Shown here: positions 8,843-17,037 of the stretch, one piece after another
Layout: every line of letters begins with the position of its first letter
How positions within the stretch are numbered: position 1 is the first letter of the stretch
Origin: Chloroflexota bacterium
GTDB lineage: Bacteria > Chloroflexota > Anaerolineae > Aggregatilineales > Phototrophicaceae
Direction of reading: 5' to 3'
Length of the DNA: 44,601 bases
Assembly: GCA_011523705.1 (NCBI GenBank)
Contig: WTGC01000085.1
Location: 1-44,601 of the forward strand
Position numbers and translations under genes: made by a program
The notes under the pieces: model-generated
The model's input: the letters and a program-made list of their open reading frames with translations, nothing else
The model's database searches: none
Told to the model about the DNA's origin: nothing

Positions 8843-9289
8843 ATGGTAAACAACTATATTCCGCTGAATGCTCAGGAACTTGTAGCGGCGCAAGCGGTAG
8901 CAGACAGATTGGCGCACGCAACGAATGGCGACGGCGTGCGAAAGTTCTTCGTTTACGATACACAGAATGAAGAGCCGATCGAGTTGCCGGCGGGCGCGGT
9001 AGCCGTACTTCGAGATTTACTCCTCTTTATGGCGCGCGGCCATGGCATAACCATGTTTCCCCGCCTTGCGGAGGTGACGACTGCAGAAGCGGCCGACATA
9101 TTGAACGTCTCTCGTCCATACATTATCAAGCTTTTGGAAGCGGGTGAAATCGCCTATCGCATGGTTGGTAGCCATCGGCGAATTCCATTAAGAGATGTAT
9201 TCAGCTACAAGAATAGGATTGATCAGGAACGCGAAGCCATTCTTGACCAAATGGTAGCTGAAGCAGAAGATCTCGGCCTTTATGATTGA
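8843..9289 (+). CDS. HTH (excisionase/MerR-like) antitoxin-type DNA-binding protein
   Basis: 148 residues starting MVNNYIPLNAQE at the ATG preceded by GGAGAGA; the open frame extends upstream to 8615 but lies there inside the previous gene. Residues ~85-140 contain a helix-turn-helix of the excisionase family (HTH_17): LAEVTTAEAADILNVSRPYI, then KLLEAGEIAYRMVGSHRRIPLRDV. This pattern is typical of antitoxins paired with PIN-domain toxins. Its last codons overlap the start of the PIN gene by eight bases (ATG at 9282), a coupled TA arrangement. It would bind its own promoter, and the TTGCGTTTG direct repeats are a possible site. The gene looks intact although its partner is not. Confidence 0.8.
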   Translation: MVNNYIPLNAQELVAAQAVADRLAHATNGDGVRKFFVYDTQNEEPIELPAGAVAVLRDLLLFMARGHGITMFPRLAEVTTAEAADILNVSRPYIIKLLEAGEIAYRMVGSHRRIPLRDVFSYKNRIDQEREAILDQMVAEAEDLGLYD

Positions 9290-9863
9290 CCACCATCGCC
9301 GCACCGCGTTGCTTGACTCCAATATTCTTGCTTCAATCACATTAACAGACATATTTGTTCAATTGGCTGTAGACGACGTCTTCATTGCCAAATGGACTAT
9401 GCATATTCATCGCGAGTGAATCTCTGCCGTGCGCAAGTTTCGACCTGGCCTCGATCCTACAAGATTAGAACACAGACGTCGCCAGATGGATGCCAAAACA
9501 CGTGAAGCACTGATTACGGGATATGAAAATCGAATAGACGATCTGACTCTTCCCGATATGAACGATCGCCAAGTCTTGGCGGCGGCCATTCACGGTCGTT
9601 GTGAATTCATTGTCACACGGAATCTCAAACATTTTCCAGCAATGGCATTGAGCACTCACGGCATTAAGGCACAACATCCTGACACCTTTCTTACCAACCT
9701 ATTGAGGCAAAACACGCTGATGTTCTGTGAGGCGTTGCGCAAAGTTAGAATTAGAGCAAAGAATCCCCCGATTGAGGTTGAAGGCTTCCTGACACGACTG
9801 TTAGACGAAGGACTCATCCAGACAGCACGGGAACTGAGGTATGAGTCTCGTCTTCTGCTTTGA
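9282..9863 (+). pseudogene. PIN-domain (VapC-like) toxin interrupted by in-frame TGA
   Basis: The frame opens at ATG 9282 (MIDHHRRTALLDSNILAS...), overlapping the antitoxin-like gene, and hits TGA at 9417-9419 after 45 codons. The same frame then stays open from 9420 to the stop at 9863 with clear PIN content: LTLPDMNDRQVLAAA (conserved Asp residues) and CEFIVTRNLKHFP. The N-terminal LLDSNIL carries the first catalytic Asp. In related proteins the sequence at the stop reads ...EEW/REW..., so a single TGG to TGA change explains the break (HRE-stop-ISAVRKF). PIN toxins are Mg-dependent RNases. The product as written lacks most of the fold and is probably inactive. A truncated protein restarting at GTG 9429 would lack the first catalytic Asp. 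A sequencing error or readthrough remain possible. Confidence 0.8.
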
Positions 9864-9969
9864 ATCAGCGTTATACTTCGGCTATTTGGTTAGATCCGGG
9901 CTACACCTGTGAGTTTCGAGACTTGTGACCTTCAGTCGACACGCATCAGTCTCTGCAATAGCGCCCCTA

Positions 9970-11016
9970 TCACCAGCTCAACTCCACCGACTCGCCAGTC
10001 GCCACTGACTCGTTCACCGCCAGCGCCAACGCCAGCGCTTTCAGACCGGCCTCGGCATCACTTTCCGGCTGCTGGCCACTCCGTACGCCGTTGACAAATT
10101 CTTCAATCGCGTAGCGCACGATTAACGTCCGCAGCGGCGGATTGGGCCAATGTTCGCGCGTCGGCTCGCTGGCATCGGCCCTTCCCCATGTCAGCGTATC
10201 AAACATGTGGTCGATCCCCGTCACCAGCGCTTGACCATGTTCGGCATAAACATCTAGCCATGTCGGCGTGCGCAGCGCATTCGCCCCGAGCGAACCACCG
10301 GTGACGGACGCGACAGCGCCGCTATCAAAGCGGATATTGGCGACGGCGCCATCGGGCAGCGTGGGCTCCGCGCCGTGATAGCTGGCGCCAAAGGCGTGGG
10401 CTGAGACCGGGTCTCCCAGCAGATAGCAAATCGTATCGAAGACATGGCAGGTGTTCTCGTTGATAGCGCCGTTGCCGTTCTCGGGATCCCACATCCAATG
10501 CTCGGGCATTTTCGCCGGCCCCTCGCCCATGACGATCTCCGCGTTGACAACGAAGGGCCGGCCCAGCGGTCCCTTATCCAGCAATTTCTTCAACTCAATA
10601 ATGGGCGGGAAGTATCGAAGCGGGAATTCGACCATGTGCAAGAGGTTCGACCGCCTGATGATATCGGCGATGGCTTGACCATGCGCCATATCAGTGCCCC
10701 AGGGCTTTTCCAGCAGAACTGGCAGCCCGCGCGCGGCCGCCGCCTCCACCAAGGGGACGCGCCATTTCGGCGACACGCAAAGATCAACCGCGTCGATGTC
10801 GGCATTCTCGATCATGTCGACGCCGTCGGTATAGGCGGCGGCGCCCAGGTTGTCAGCCCATTCCTGCAAACTGACATTGGGACCGGGCAATTTACCTTGC
10901 ACATTATCGGCAACGGCGACGATGGAGACGCCGTCCATCTCAGCGATGGCGCCTGCATGCCACAAGCCGAGCCGCATTCCCACGATTCCCAACCGAATAT
11001 CAGAGTCGCTAGCCAT
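9970..11016 (-). CDS. Gfo/Idh/MocA family NAD(P)-dependent dehydrogenase
   Basis: 348 residues. The N-terminal Rossmann fold starts RLGIVGMRLGLWHAGAIAE, where the usual GxGxxG appears as GMRLGLWH. It is followed by VSIVAVADN, DAVDLCVSP, and the family motif EKPWG near residue 105. The C-terminal alpha/beta domain, with HFDTI-like and CHVFDTICYLLGDP segments, binds substrate. The family oxidises or reduces sugars, inositols and sugar acids. The ATG at 11014-11016 has AAGGA ten bases upstream. It is the last gene of the leftward series binding protein, permease, isomerase, dehydrogenase, separated from the isomerase gene by ~210 bases carrying a C/G-rich repeat. The substrate is unknown but is likely the imported sugar or its derivative. 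Confidence 0.88.
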   Translation of the reverse strand: MASDSDIRLGIVGMRLGLWHAGAIAEMDGVSIVAVADNVQGKLPGPNVSLQEWADNLGAAAYTDGVDMIENADIDAVDLCVSPKWRVPLVEAAAARGLPVLLEKPWGTDMAHGQAIADIIRRSNLLHMVEFPLRYFPPIIELKKLLDKGPLGRPFVVNAEIVMGEGPAKMPEHWMWDPENGNGAINENTCHVFDTICYLLGDPVSAHAFGASYHGAEPTLPDGAVANIRFDSGAVASVTGGSLGANALRTPTWLDVYAEHGQALVTGIDHMFDTLTWGRADASEPTREHWPNPPLRTLIVRYAIEEFVNGVRSGQQPESDAEAGLKALALALAVNESVATGESVELSW

Positions 11017-11074
11017 TTACGAATTCCTTTTTCGCATCGGTAAATTGAATTGCTTTCGCTTGCGAGAGCTTTTC

Positions 11075-11120
11075 TACCCCTCACCCCCCAGCCCCCTCTC
11101 CCACAAGGGGCGAGGGGGAG
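11075..11120. repeat. C-rich/G-rich intergenic hairpin repeat, copy 1
   Basis: The sequence runs CCCCTCACCCCCCAGCC, then CCCTCTCCC, ACAA, and GGGGCGAGGGGG. The CCCCCTC..CCC and GGGG..GAGGGGG arms can pair. Related C-rich/G-rich blocks lie at 14079-14144 and inside 37029-37317, so this is a dispersed intergenic family. It may act as a transcription attenuator between the isomerase and dehydrogenase genes, but no T-tract follows. Confidence 0.6.
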
Positions 11121-11230
11121 CGTCGCCACCGGCAAATGCACGACTGTACTGCGATTGTCGCCAGAGTGGCGCGGCTTATTCGAGGCTATAGTGCATAGAC
11201 CCGCTCACAACAGACTGACAAGGACAAGCC

Positions 11231-12055
11231 TCAGATGATCGCCACGCCGGCTTGAGCCGCGCAGTCTCTGATATAAGCCATGGCCGCCGGCAGCTTGGCT
11301 AGCGGCGTGTGTTCAACCACCATGTAAGTATCGGCCGGCAAATGCGCATCAACCATAGCGATGATATCGGCGTAATTCAGGCAGCCTTCCCCGGCCGGGC
11401 ACTCGTCCATATGCAGATGCAAGGCGTCATGCATCACCACATCTTTGGCGTGGCAGGTCTGAATCATCGCACCCAAGCTCTCGATGCCTGCGCGAATGTA
11501 ATCAGAACTGCTCCAGTAATCCGAATAGCGGATCATGTTGGCCGCGTCCAGGTTGATCTTGACCGCCGGCGACGCAATCTCCTCGATCAGTTTCCGGCAG
11601 GCATTCCAATCGCAGAGCACAGTCGCGAAGTGGATCTCCAACGTCACCAGAACGCCGGCCGCTTCCGCTTCCCGCGCCAATGGTTTCAGCGATGCCGCCG
11701 CTTCGCTGATGGCTTCGTCGGTAAAGTTGTCGGGATGGCCACAGAAGCTGTGCTTGGGATTCTTGGTGCCGCCGCCCATGATGATGCAGGGCGCGCCCAA
11801 ATCAGCGGCGGCCGCCAGCGCGTCGCGCGCGATCGATTCAGTCTCCGGCGTCGGTCGCAGCGGATTATAAGCCCAACCTCCAACTTGTACGACCTCCAGA
11901 CCACTTTCAGCCAGCAGTCGATGCCAGTCAGCAATGGTCTGCTTGCGCACCTCGCTGACGTCCAGCAAAAGCCCGGAGACGCCATAGGCCGTCGCCTGTT
12001 CAATCAGCCCGCGCGCATCGAGTCCAAGCCCGCCAAGTCCGAGTCCCAATCGCAT
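11231..12055 (-). CDS. Sugar phosphate isomerase/epimerase-like TIM barrel protein
   Basis: 274 residues of the xylose-isomerase-like TIM barrel (AP endonuclease 2 superfamily). Putative metal ligands appear in order: VTLEIH (Glu, His), NLDAAN (Asp), CHAKDVV (His) and the closing VVEHTP (Glu). The ATG at 12053-12055 follows the permease stop by only four bases, so translation is probably coupled and the gene belongs to the same operon. Family members isomerise, epimerise or dehydrate sugars and inositols (for example IolE, IolI, hydroxypyruvate isomerase). The exact reaction cannot be assigned. Cys residues in the DECPAGEGCLNY segment are notable. Confidence 0.85.
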   Translation of the reverse strand: MRLGLGLGGLGLDARGLIEQATAYGVSGLLLDVSEVRKQTIADWHRLLAESGLEVVQVGGWAYNPLRPTPETESIARDALAAAADLGAPCIIMGGGTKNPKHSFCGHPDNFTDEAISEAAASLKPLAREAEAAGVLVTLEIHFATVLCDWNACRKLIEEIASPAVKINLDAANMIRYSDYWSSSDYIRAGIESLGAMIQTCHAKDVVMHDALHLHMDECPAGEGCLNYADIIAMVDAHLPADTYMVVEHTPLAKLPAAMAYIRDCAAQAGVAII

Positions 12056-12059
12056 AAGG

Positions 12060-14060
12060 TCAGCCTTTCAACGCGCCGCCCGTCAAGCCGGTCGCGATAT
12101 ATTTCTGTACGAAGAAGGTGAAGATGATGATCGGCAGCAGAATCAAGCCGGCGGCCGCAAACAGCCGGCCAAAGAGAATGGCGTAGTCGGTAACGTAGGT
12201 CAAGATCTCCACCGTTACGGTCTTAATCTGATTGTTGCCCAATATGATAGCAAAAAAGAATTCGTTCCAGGCGCCGATGAAGTTGAAGACGGCGGTCGCG
12301 GCCAAGCCCGGCGCGGCCAAGGGCAGGGTGACGCGCAAGAAGGCGCCCAAGCGCGAACTGCCATCCACCATCGCCGCTTCTTCCAAATCGGCCGGGATAT
12401 CCAGCAGGTAGCCGCGCATCATCCAGATGGAGAACGGCAGACCAAAAGACAGGTAAGCGAGGGCGAGCCCATGGTAGGTGCCGAGCAAGCCAAGCTGCCG
12501 CCAAATGAGGAAGATCGGCAGAATGAGCATGATGGGCGGCACCATGCGCGTGAAGAGCATGCCGACAAGAATAAACTCTTTTCCGCGAAATCGTAAACGA
12601 ACCAGGGCATAAGCGGCCAACATGCCCGTGGTGATATTGATGAGCGTCGTGCTGCCGCTGATGAACACGCTGTTCAAGATATATTCGCGGAAGCGGCTCA
12701 GGGGTGGCTTGACGCCTTCCATTGATAGCTCCGCTTCCGTGCCGTATTTCATGCCCAGGACGACTTCATAATTGTGCAGCGTCGGCGTGAAGATCCACTT
12801 CGGGGGGATCTTAAAGACATCCGGCGGTTCTTTGACCGAGCTAACGTAGATCCAGACCACCGGCAAGAGCGCGAACACAATCCAGCCACCGACGATGATC
12901 GACGCAACGACGACGCCCAGCCGGCGGCGTTCTCGGCGGCCGACCCTGGAAGCAGTTTTCCCACGCCTCAAGTTCCCCGTTGCCCAGGTCATCACCGTAC
13001 CCAATTGCTCAGCCAGCAGGTCGATAAAACCAACGGCGATACGCAGCGGAAGGTTGATGGCAAAGGCGATGCTCTTTCTTAGCAGCCGTATGGGCGGCCG
13101 CTGCAAAATCGAGCCCGTCGATTGCGAAGCGACCATTTCCGGATCGCCGCGCTCCAATTGCGTGAAGAGGAAAACGACGATCGCCAGCGTGATGAAAAAC
13201 AGAACGTAGGCAATGGCGGCGCTGATGCCAATTTGGCCCGCCTCAAACATGCGCGCGTAGATATGATAAGTCAGCGTTTCGGTCGCGCGCGCGGGCCCGC
13301 CCTTCGTCAGCGTGAATACGACATCAAACTCGCGCAGGAGCTGATAGGAGCGGAAGATCACCACAACCATGATCACGGGTCGCAGCATGGGTATGGTCAG
13401 ATAGCGCAGCGTCTGCCAGGAGGAGGCGCCGTCAATCTGCGCCGATTCAAAAGGCTCGCGCGGCATGGCCGCCAGCCCGGCGGAAAGGATGAGCATGATA
13501 AAAGGCACGCCGCCCCAAACGCTGATGGCGATCAAGGCGGGCAAAGCCAAATTGGGATCGTAAACCCAATCGATCGGCTCGAAGCCCATAAGACGGACAA
13601 AATAATTGATGATCCCGAAGTCATAATTGAGCATCGTCCGCCAGATCACGCCGACCACGACCGGCGTCAGCATGAGCGGAATCACGATTAGTGTGCGCAA
13701 TATGCCGCGAATGACACCGATATAGTCGATCAAGAGCGCCAATGCGAAGCCGACCAGAAACTGAAGGGTCATGGCGCCGGCGGCGTAGGTGAGGGTGATG
13801 CGAATGCTGTGCCACACCCGACCGTCGTTCAGGATGCGTATATAGTTTCGCAAGCCCACGAAATCGACGTTCGGGCGCATCAGGTGAGCGTTGGTCACAC
13901 TGAGGACAAAGCTGTAGACGAGCGGATAGACGAAGACGAATGCCATGATCAAGAGGGGCACACCCAGGCAAATGTACAGGGGCAACATGTCCCTCTTGAC
14001 GAGACGGAAACGCGAGCGCTTGTTTTGACAGCGTTGCTTCACGGGTTGGATTGTGGTCAT
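12060..14060 (-). CDS. Fused sugar ABC transporter permease (MalF/UgpA-type + MalG/UgpE-type)
   Basis: 666 residues from the ATG at 14058-14060 (MTTIQPVKQ); an upstream TTG at 14078 is possible but lies in a repeat. Residues ~25-300 form one binding-protein-dependent permease with six helices and an EAA loop (SAQIDGASSWQTLRYLTIP, near 204). Residues ~385-666 form a second permease with its own EAA loop (EEAAMVDGSSRLGAFLRVTLP, near 559). A linker with an amphipathic, basic stretch (GRRERRRLGV) joins them. In most CUT1 importers these are two genes, so this is a natural fusion giving a single-chain channel. The binding protein is encoded immediately upstream; no ATPase is present, so a shared MsmX/UgpC-type ATPase elsewhere is inferred. 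The same architecture recurs at 42215-44392. Confidence 0.92.
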   Translation of the reverse strand: MTTIQPVKQRCQNKRSRFRLVKRDMLPLYICLGVPLLIMAFVFVYPLVYSFVLSVTNAHLMRPNVDFVGLRNYIRILNDGRVWHSIRITLTYAAGAMTLQFLVGFALALLIDYIGVIRGILRTLIVIPLMLTPVVVGVIWRTMLNYDFGIINYFVRLMGFEPIDWVYDPNLALPALIAISVWGGVPFIMLILSAGLAAMPREPFESAQIDGASSWQTLRYLTIPMLRPVIMVVVIFRSYQLLREFDVVFTLTKGGPARATETLTYHIYARMFEAGQIGISAAIAYVLFFITLAIVVFLFTQLERGDPEMVASQSTGSILQRPPIRLLRKSIAFAINLPLRIAVGFIDLLAEQLGTVMTWATGNLRRGKTASRVGRRERRRLGVVVASIIVGGWIVFALLPVVWIYVSSVKEPPDVFKIPPKWIFTPTLHNYEVVLGMKYGTEAELSMEGVKPPLSRFREYILNSVFISGSTTLINITTGMLAAYALVRLRFRGKEFILVGMLFTRMVPPIMLILPIFLIWRQLGLLGTYHGLALAYLSFGLPFSIWMMRGYLLDIPADLEEAAMVDGSSRLGAFLRVTLPLAAPGLAATAVFNFIGAWNEFFFAIILGNNQIKTVTVEILTYVTDYAILFGRLFAAAGLILLPIIIFTFFVQKYIATGLTGGALKG

Positions 14061-14078
14061 GTCGGTTGCGGTCGGCAA

Positions 14079-14144
14079 ACCCCCACCCCCCGGCCCCCTC
14101 CCCGACCGCCAGTGTCTACGCGGCGCATAAAGAGGGAGGGGGAG
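14079..14144. repeat. C-rich/G-rich intergenic hairpin repeat, copy 2
   Basis: CCCCCACCCCCCGGCCCCCTCCCC on one side and AGAGGGAGGGGGAG on the other can pair. The loop contains AGTGTCTACGCG, a 12-mer that also occurs in the repeat element near 37100. It lies between the binding protein and permease genes, where it could tune their expression ratio. Confidence 0.6.
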
Positions 14145-14185
14145 AAAAACGCAACGGGATGTAAGGTATTATGCGTGGGCGGCGC

Positions 14186-15631
14186 CTACATGATGCCTTC
14201 GTCTTGCAAGAATTGCACCGCTTCTTCCTGGGCGGTATCCAAAGCCGCCTGCGCCGAATCAACAGCGCCCGTCAGGTAAGCTTGTATGTGCGGCACCAGG
14301 AAACTGTTATTGAGGTAGCCAAGCTGCGCCAAAGTCGGCAAAACTGCCGCGGCGCCGAAGTTGGCGATCATCGTATCATATTGACGATGCGCCGCCAGAA
14401 TCTCCGGATCCGTCAGCAAAGAGCCTCGTCCCGAGTGTCCACCGCCGTAGCGCACGTAGTCGTAGGCGATTTCTTTAGATGTGTACCAAGCGGCGTACGA
14501 CAATGCGGCTTCCTGGTTCTGGCTGAATTTCGAAATGAAATTTGACCAGACCCCGGTCCATACGCGCGGCGCGTTATGCCCGACATTCGAATCCCAGGGA
14601 TGCACGGTGAAGTCAAGGGTATCAGCGGTTGTCGGCGACGCGCTCGGATCGGTGAGTTCAACGGCGGCTGTATCCCATTGGATGCAGATGACGGTCTGTT
14701 CCTGCCGCAGTGTTTCGATGCCTTCGGGATAGTTGTAGCCCATGGCGCCAGGCGAGACCAAGCCTTCGTCCATCCAGGATTTGACCATCTCAAGCGCCGC
14801 CACCGCTTCCTGCGTATTGTACTGTGGCAAGCTATCGGCGTCGTACGTCGGCGCGCCCATTGAGGCGGCATAGTTGTAGAGAACGATTGGCGCGTTCGCC
14901 AGCAAAATCACCAAGGGCCAAGTCTGATCCATACCATCGTTGGCCAGAGCCGTCTTCAGCTTGCGGCAGGCCGCTTCCAAATCATCGAAGCTCCAACCTG
15001 CCAGCGGGTCTGGCGCTTCGACATCATATTTCTCGAGCATATCGGCGCGATAGAAGGTCATCTGCCCGGAGACGTGCTGCGGCAGCGCCAGCAATTCGTC
15101 GTCCCAGGTCACCAAGCCGATCGAGCGCTCGGGGAAGTCACCGATATCATAGATCTCGGAATTGATGAGCTCGGCATTCCCGAACAGGTTGCTCATGGGC
15201 AGCCACCAGCCGGCGCCCGCGCCGGTCCAAAACGTGCCCAAGTGAATGGCGAGCACGTCCCAGGCGTCGGACTCCGCCCGCATATTGGTCAACATCGTTT
15301 CGTTCCAAACATCGCGACCAATAATGTCGTAGCGGACCTGGACTTTGCCCTGCGTATATGCCGTAAAGCGTTCCCCATTGCGGACGTGAGCATTGATATC
15401 GGGACCAGCCATACTGGCGACGACAAGTTCCGTTTCGTCGAGGCCGCCGCTGCTTGCTTTGGGCAGCAACTCCGGCGGCGGCTCACGCAGAACCCGCTCG
15501 CCCTGGGCGAAAACCGACGCGCTCGGCAGATAGCCGGATAGCATCGCCGAGCCGAGGCCAGCGCCGCTCAATCGCAGGAAATCCCGGCGGCTCAAGCCCA
15601 TTCTCAAATTTCTCTTTTGCCTTGGAGTCAT
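14186..15631 (-). CDS. Tat-exported sugar ABC transporter substrate-binding protein
   Basis: 481 residues. The ATG at 15629-15631 has GGGAGGA about ten bases upstream. The N-terminus carries a twin-arginine motif, SRRDFLRLSG (residues ~14-23), then a hydrophobic stretch ending SVFAQGE, so export by the Tat pathway is predicted. The mature part resembles MalE/UgpB-type solute-binding proteins (FYRADMLEKYDVEAPDPLAGW, WPLVILLAN, SYAAWYTSKEIA). It would bind a sugar or oligosaccharide outside the membrane and deliver it to the fused permease encoded 126 bases downstream. A strong promoter (-35 at 15752-15757, -10 at 15729-15734) precedes it. The substrate is unknown. Tat export implies folding, possibly with a metal, before translocation. 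Confidence 0.9.
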   Translation of the reverse strand: MTPRQKRNLRMGLSRRDFLRLSGAGLGSAMLSGYLPSASVFAQGERVLREPPPELLPKASSGGLDETELVVASMAGPDINAHVRNGERFTAYTQGKVQVRYDIIGRDVWNETMLTNMRAESDAWDVLAIHLGTFWTGAGAGWWLPMSNLFGNAELINSEIYDIGDFPERSIGLVTWDDELLALPQHVSGQMTFYRADMLEKYDVEAPDPLAGWSFDDLEAACRKLKTALANDGMDQTWPLVILLANAPIVLYNYAASMGAPTYDADSLPQYNTQEAVAALEMVKSWMDEGLVSPGAMGYNYPEGIETLRQEQTVICIQWDTAAVELTDPSASPTTADTLDFTVHPWDSNVGHNAPRVWTGVWSNFISKFSQNQEAALSYAAWYTSKEIAYDYVRYGGGHSGRGSLLTDPEILAAHRQYDTMIANFGAAAVLPTLAQLGYLNNSFLVPHIQAYLTGAVDSAQAALDTAQEEAVQFLQDEGIM

Positions 15632-15728
15632 TTCAAAATCCTCCCTAAACTAACATACTTCTCCAGCAATCTATTGACGTAAAACTAGTGCGGACCGCCT
15701 TGAAAGTAGCGCCACACGTACAAGCCGG

Positions 15729-15757
15729 ACTATAACATGCTGGTTAGGGACTGTCAA
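15729..15757 (-). promoter_or_regulatory. Sigma70-type promoter for the transporter operon
   Basis: On the minus strand TTGACA (15752-15757) is followed by a 17-base spacer and TATAGT (15729-15734). This is a near-perfect consensus, giving a transcript start near 15722 and a ~90-base leader before the binding-protein ATG. Confidence 0.75.
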
Positions 15758-15760
15758 ACG

Positions 15761-15772
15761 ATTATCGATAAT
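15761..15772. promoter_or_regulatory. ATTATCGATAAT palindrome, candidate operator
   Basis: A perfect 12-bp palindrome immediately upstream of the -35 of the leftward promoter. Its TCGATAAT core recurs at 16046-16053 on the rightward promoter, suggesting one regulator for both, perhaps the GntR-family protein encoded at 17038. Confidence 0.4.
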
Positions 15773-16017
15773 GACTGAGTCAAGAAACAGGGACATAATA
15801 CCGGTATTCCCACCACAGCTACCCGGCGGCGAAATGAATCAACCGCGATCGTACAAAAGAATGAACCCTCCAAAACTAGAATTTGTAGGGGCGACTTCTC
15901 GGGCAGTGTTCATCAGAATGCGAATTAGCGGAAACGCGGCTATTGCAGACGGAACAGCAGCCGGGCCTCAGTCCTTTCTCCATCAAAGCGAGAGGGAGAG
16001 CTAGCTGCGCGCTCAAC

Positions 16018-16046
16018 TTGACGATGTTGGCGCATTCCGATATACT
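16018..16046 (+). promoter_or_regulatory. Sigma70-type promoter for the SDR/GntR operon
   Basis: TTGACG (16018-16023), a 17-base spacer and TATACT (16041-16046) form a near-consensus promoter. The predicted start near 16053 leaves a ~65-base leader before the ATG at 16120. Confidence 0.7.
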
Positions 16047-16056
16047 CGATAATCGA
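16046..16056. promoter_or_regulatory. TCGATAATCGA palindrome at the transcription start, candidate operator
   Basis: TCGAT-A-ATCGA abuts the -10 of the rightward promoter and would cover the start site, a typical repressor position. It shares TCGATAAT with the palindrome at 15761-15772. Confidence 0.4.
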
Positions 16057-16119
16057 TTCTCGTTGCGCGCATACTGGCGCAGGCAGCTTGGGGACGCTCA
16101 TCACGAACAGGATCTGTGC

Positions 16120-16923
16120 ATGACCTCATCGCAGGATTCCATCTATCCCGGACTGATCGCCGACAGCTTCAAGCTCGACGGGCAAGTCGCCCTGGTCGCC
16201 GGCGGCTACGGCGGTATCGGTGCTGCTTTATGTCTTGGTTTAGCGCAGCAGGGCGCCGGCGTCGCTATCGCCGGGCGCTCAGCAGAGAAGAGCGTCGCCT
16301 TGGCGCAAGAACTCGCCGCGGTCGGCCATTCGACGCTGGGCTTAAGCTTCGACATCAAGGAAGCGGATGAGATTCGCCGCCTGGTTGAGCAAACGGTGAG
16401 CCATTTCGGGCGTCTCGATATCCTGGTGAATTGCGTCGGCACGCACATTGAGAAACCGGCCGAAGAATTATCCGCTGAGGAATGGGACGAAGTGCATGAC
16501 ACCAATCTGCGCGGCGCCTTCCTGCTGTCGCAGGCCGCGGGCCGCCAGATGATCCAGCAGAAGCGCGGCAAGCAAATCCACATTTCTTCGGTGCGCAGCC
16601 TGCTGGGTATCAAGCGTGGTTTCGCCGCCTATACCAGCAGCAAAGCCGGGATGAACTTGCTGGTCAAGCAACTGGCCACAGAATGGGCTCAGCACGGCAT
16701 CAACGTGAATGGCATCGCGCCCACCTTCATCCGCACGGAATTGGTCCGCCATTACCTCGAAGACGAAGACTTCTACAATGCGCTGGTCGGGCGGATTCCG
16801 CTATCGCGGGTGGGCGAACCCTTCGACATCGTTGGCGCGGCCGTTTTCTTCGCATCGCCCGCTGCCGATTTCATCACCGGGCAAATCTTGTTCATTGATG
16901 GCGGTGTGACCGCCACCCAGTAA
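16120..16923 (+). CDS. Short-chain dehydrogenase/reductase (gluconate 5-dehydrogenase-like)
   Basis: 267 residues from ATG 16120 (MTSSQDSIYPGLIADSF); CAGGA lies about seven bases upstream, and the longer open frame from 15943 crosses the promoter. Classical SDR signatures are present: the cofactor motif GGYGGIGAA, DILVNCVG (NNAG-like), the catalytic Ser in ISSVRS, YTSSKAG (Tyr-x3-Lys), and the C-terminal ITGQILFIDGG. The FKLDGQVALVAGG opening is typical of gluconate 5-dehydrogenase and related sugar or sugar-acid oxidoreductases using NAD(P)H. It is the first gene of the rightward operon, followed by a GntR regulator 114 bases on. The substrate is inferred to be a carbohydrate but not identified. 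It acts in the cytoplasm. Confidence 0.9.
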   Translation: MTSSQDSIYPGLIADSFKLDGQVALVAGGYGGIGAALCLGLAQQGAGVAIAGRSAEKSVALAQELAAVGHSTLGLSFDIKEADEIRRLVEQTVSHFGRLDILVNCVGTHIEKPAEELSAEEWDEVHDTNLRGAFLLSQAAGRQMIQQKRGKQIHISSVRSLLGIKRGFAAYTSSKAGMNLLVKQLATEWAQHGINVNGIAPTFIRTELVRHYLEDEDFYNALVGRIPLSRVGEPFDIVGAAVFFASPAADFITGQILFIDGGVTATQ

Positions 16924-17037
16924 AGGCGCCGCCCCATGCCGCGATACCTTGAGTCTCCAGCGTTCCGCATCTCCGATTCATTTGCCGCCGGTGGTATCAT
17001 CTGGCTTGATCTGACCGGGGGAAAAAGGGTGTGATGC

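Larger units (their letters stand above)
15632..16119. other. Divergent regulatory intergenic region
   Basis: A 488-base non-coding stretch separates the leftward transporter operon and the rightward SDR operon. It holds one near-consensus sigma70 promoter per direction, two related palindromes, and at 15885-15894 a single half of the GTAGGGGCGA repeat. Short open frames here (for example 15771-16004) have no coding signature. Confidence 0.7.

Noticed and set aside
9417..9419. TGA read as tryptophan or selenocysteine in the PIN gene
   Set aside because: Other genes in the window end at TGA (for example at 8755-8757), so the code is standard; no selenocysteine insertion structure was recognised and Trp is the expected residue.
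15771..16004. 77-codon frame in the divergent intergenic region
   Set aside because: It overlaps the operator palindrome and repeat half-site, has no ribosome site and no recognisable domain.
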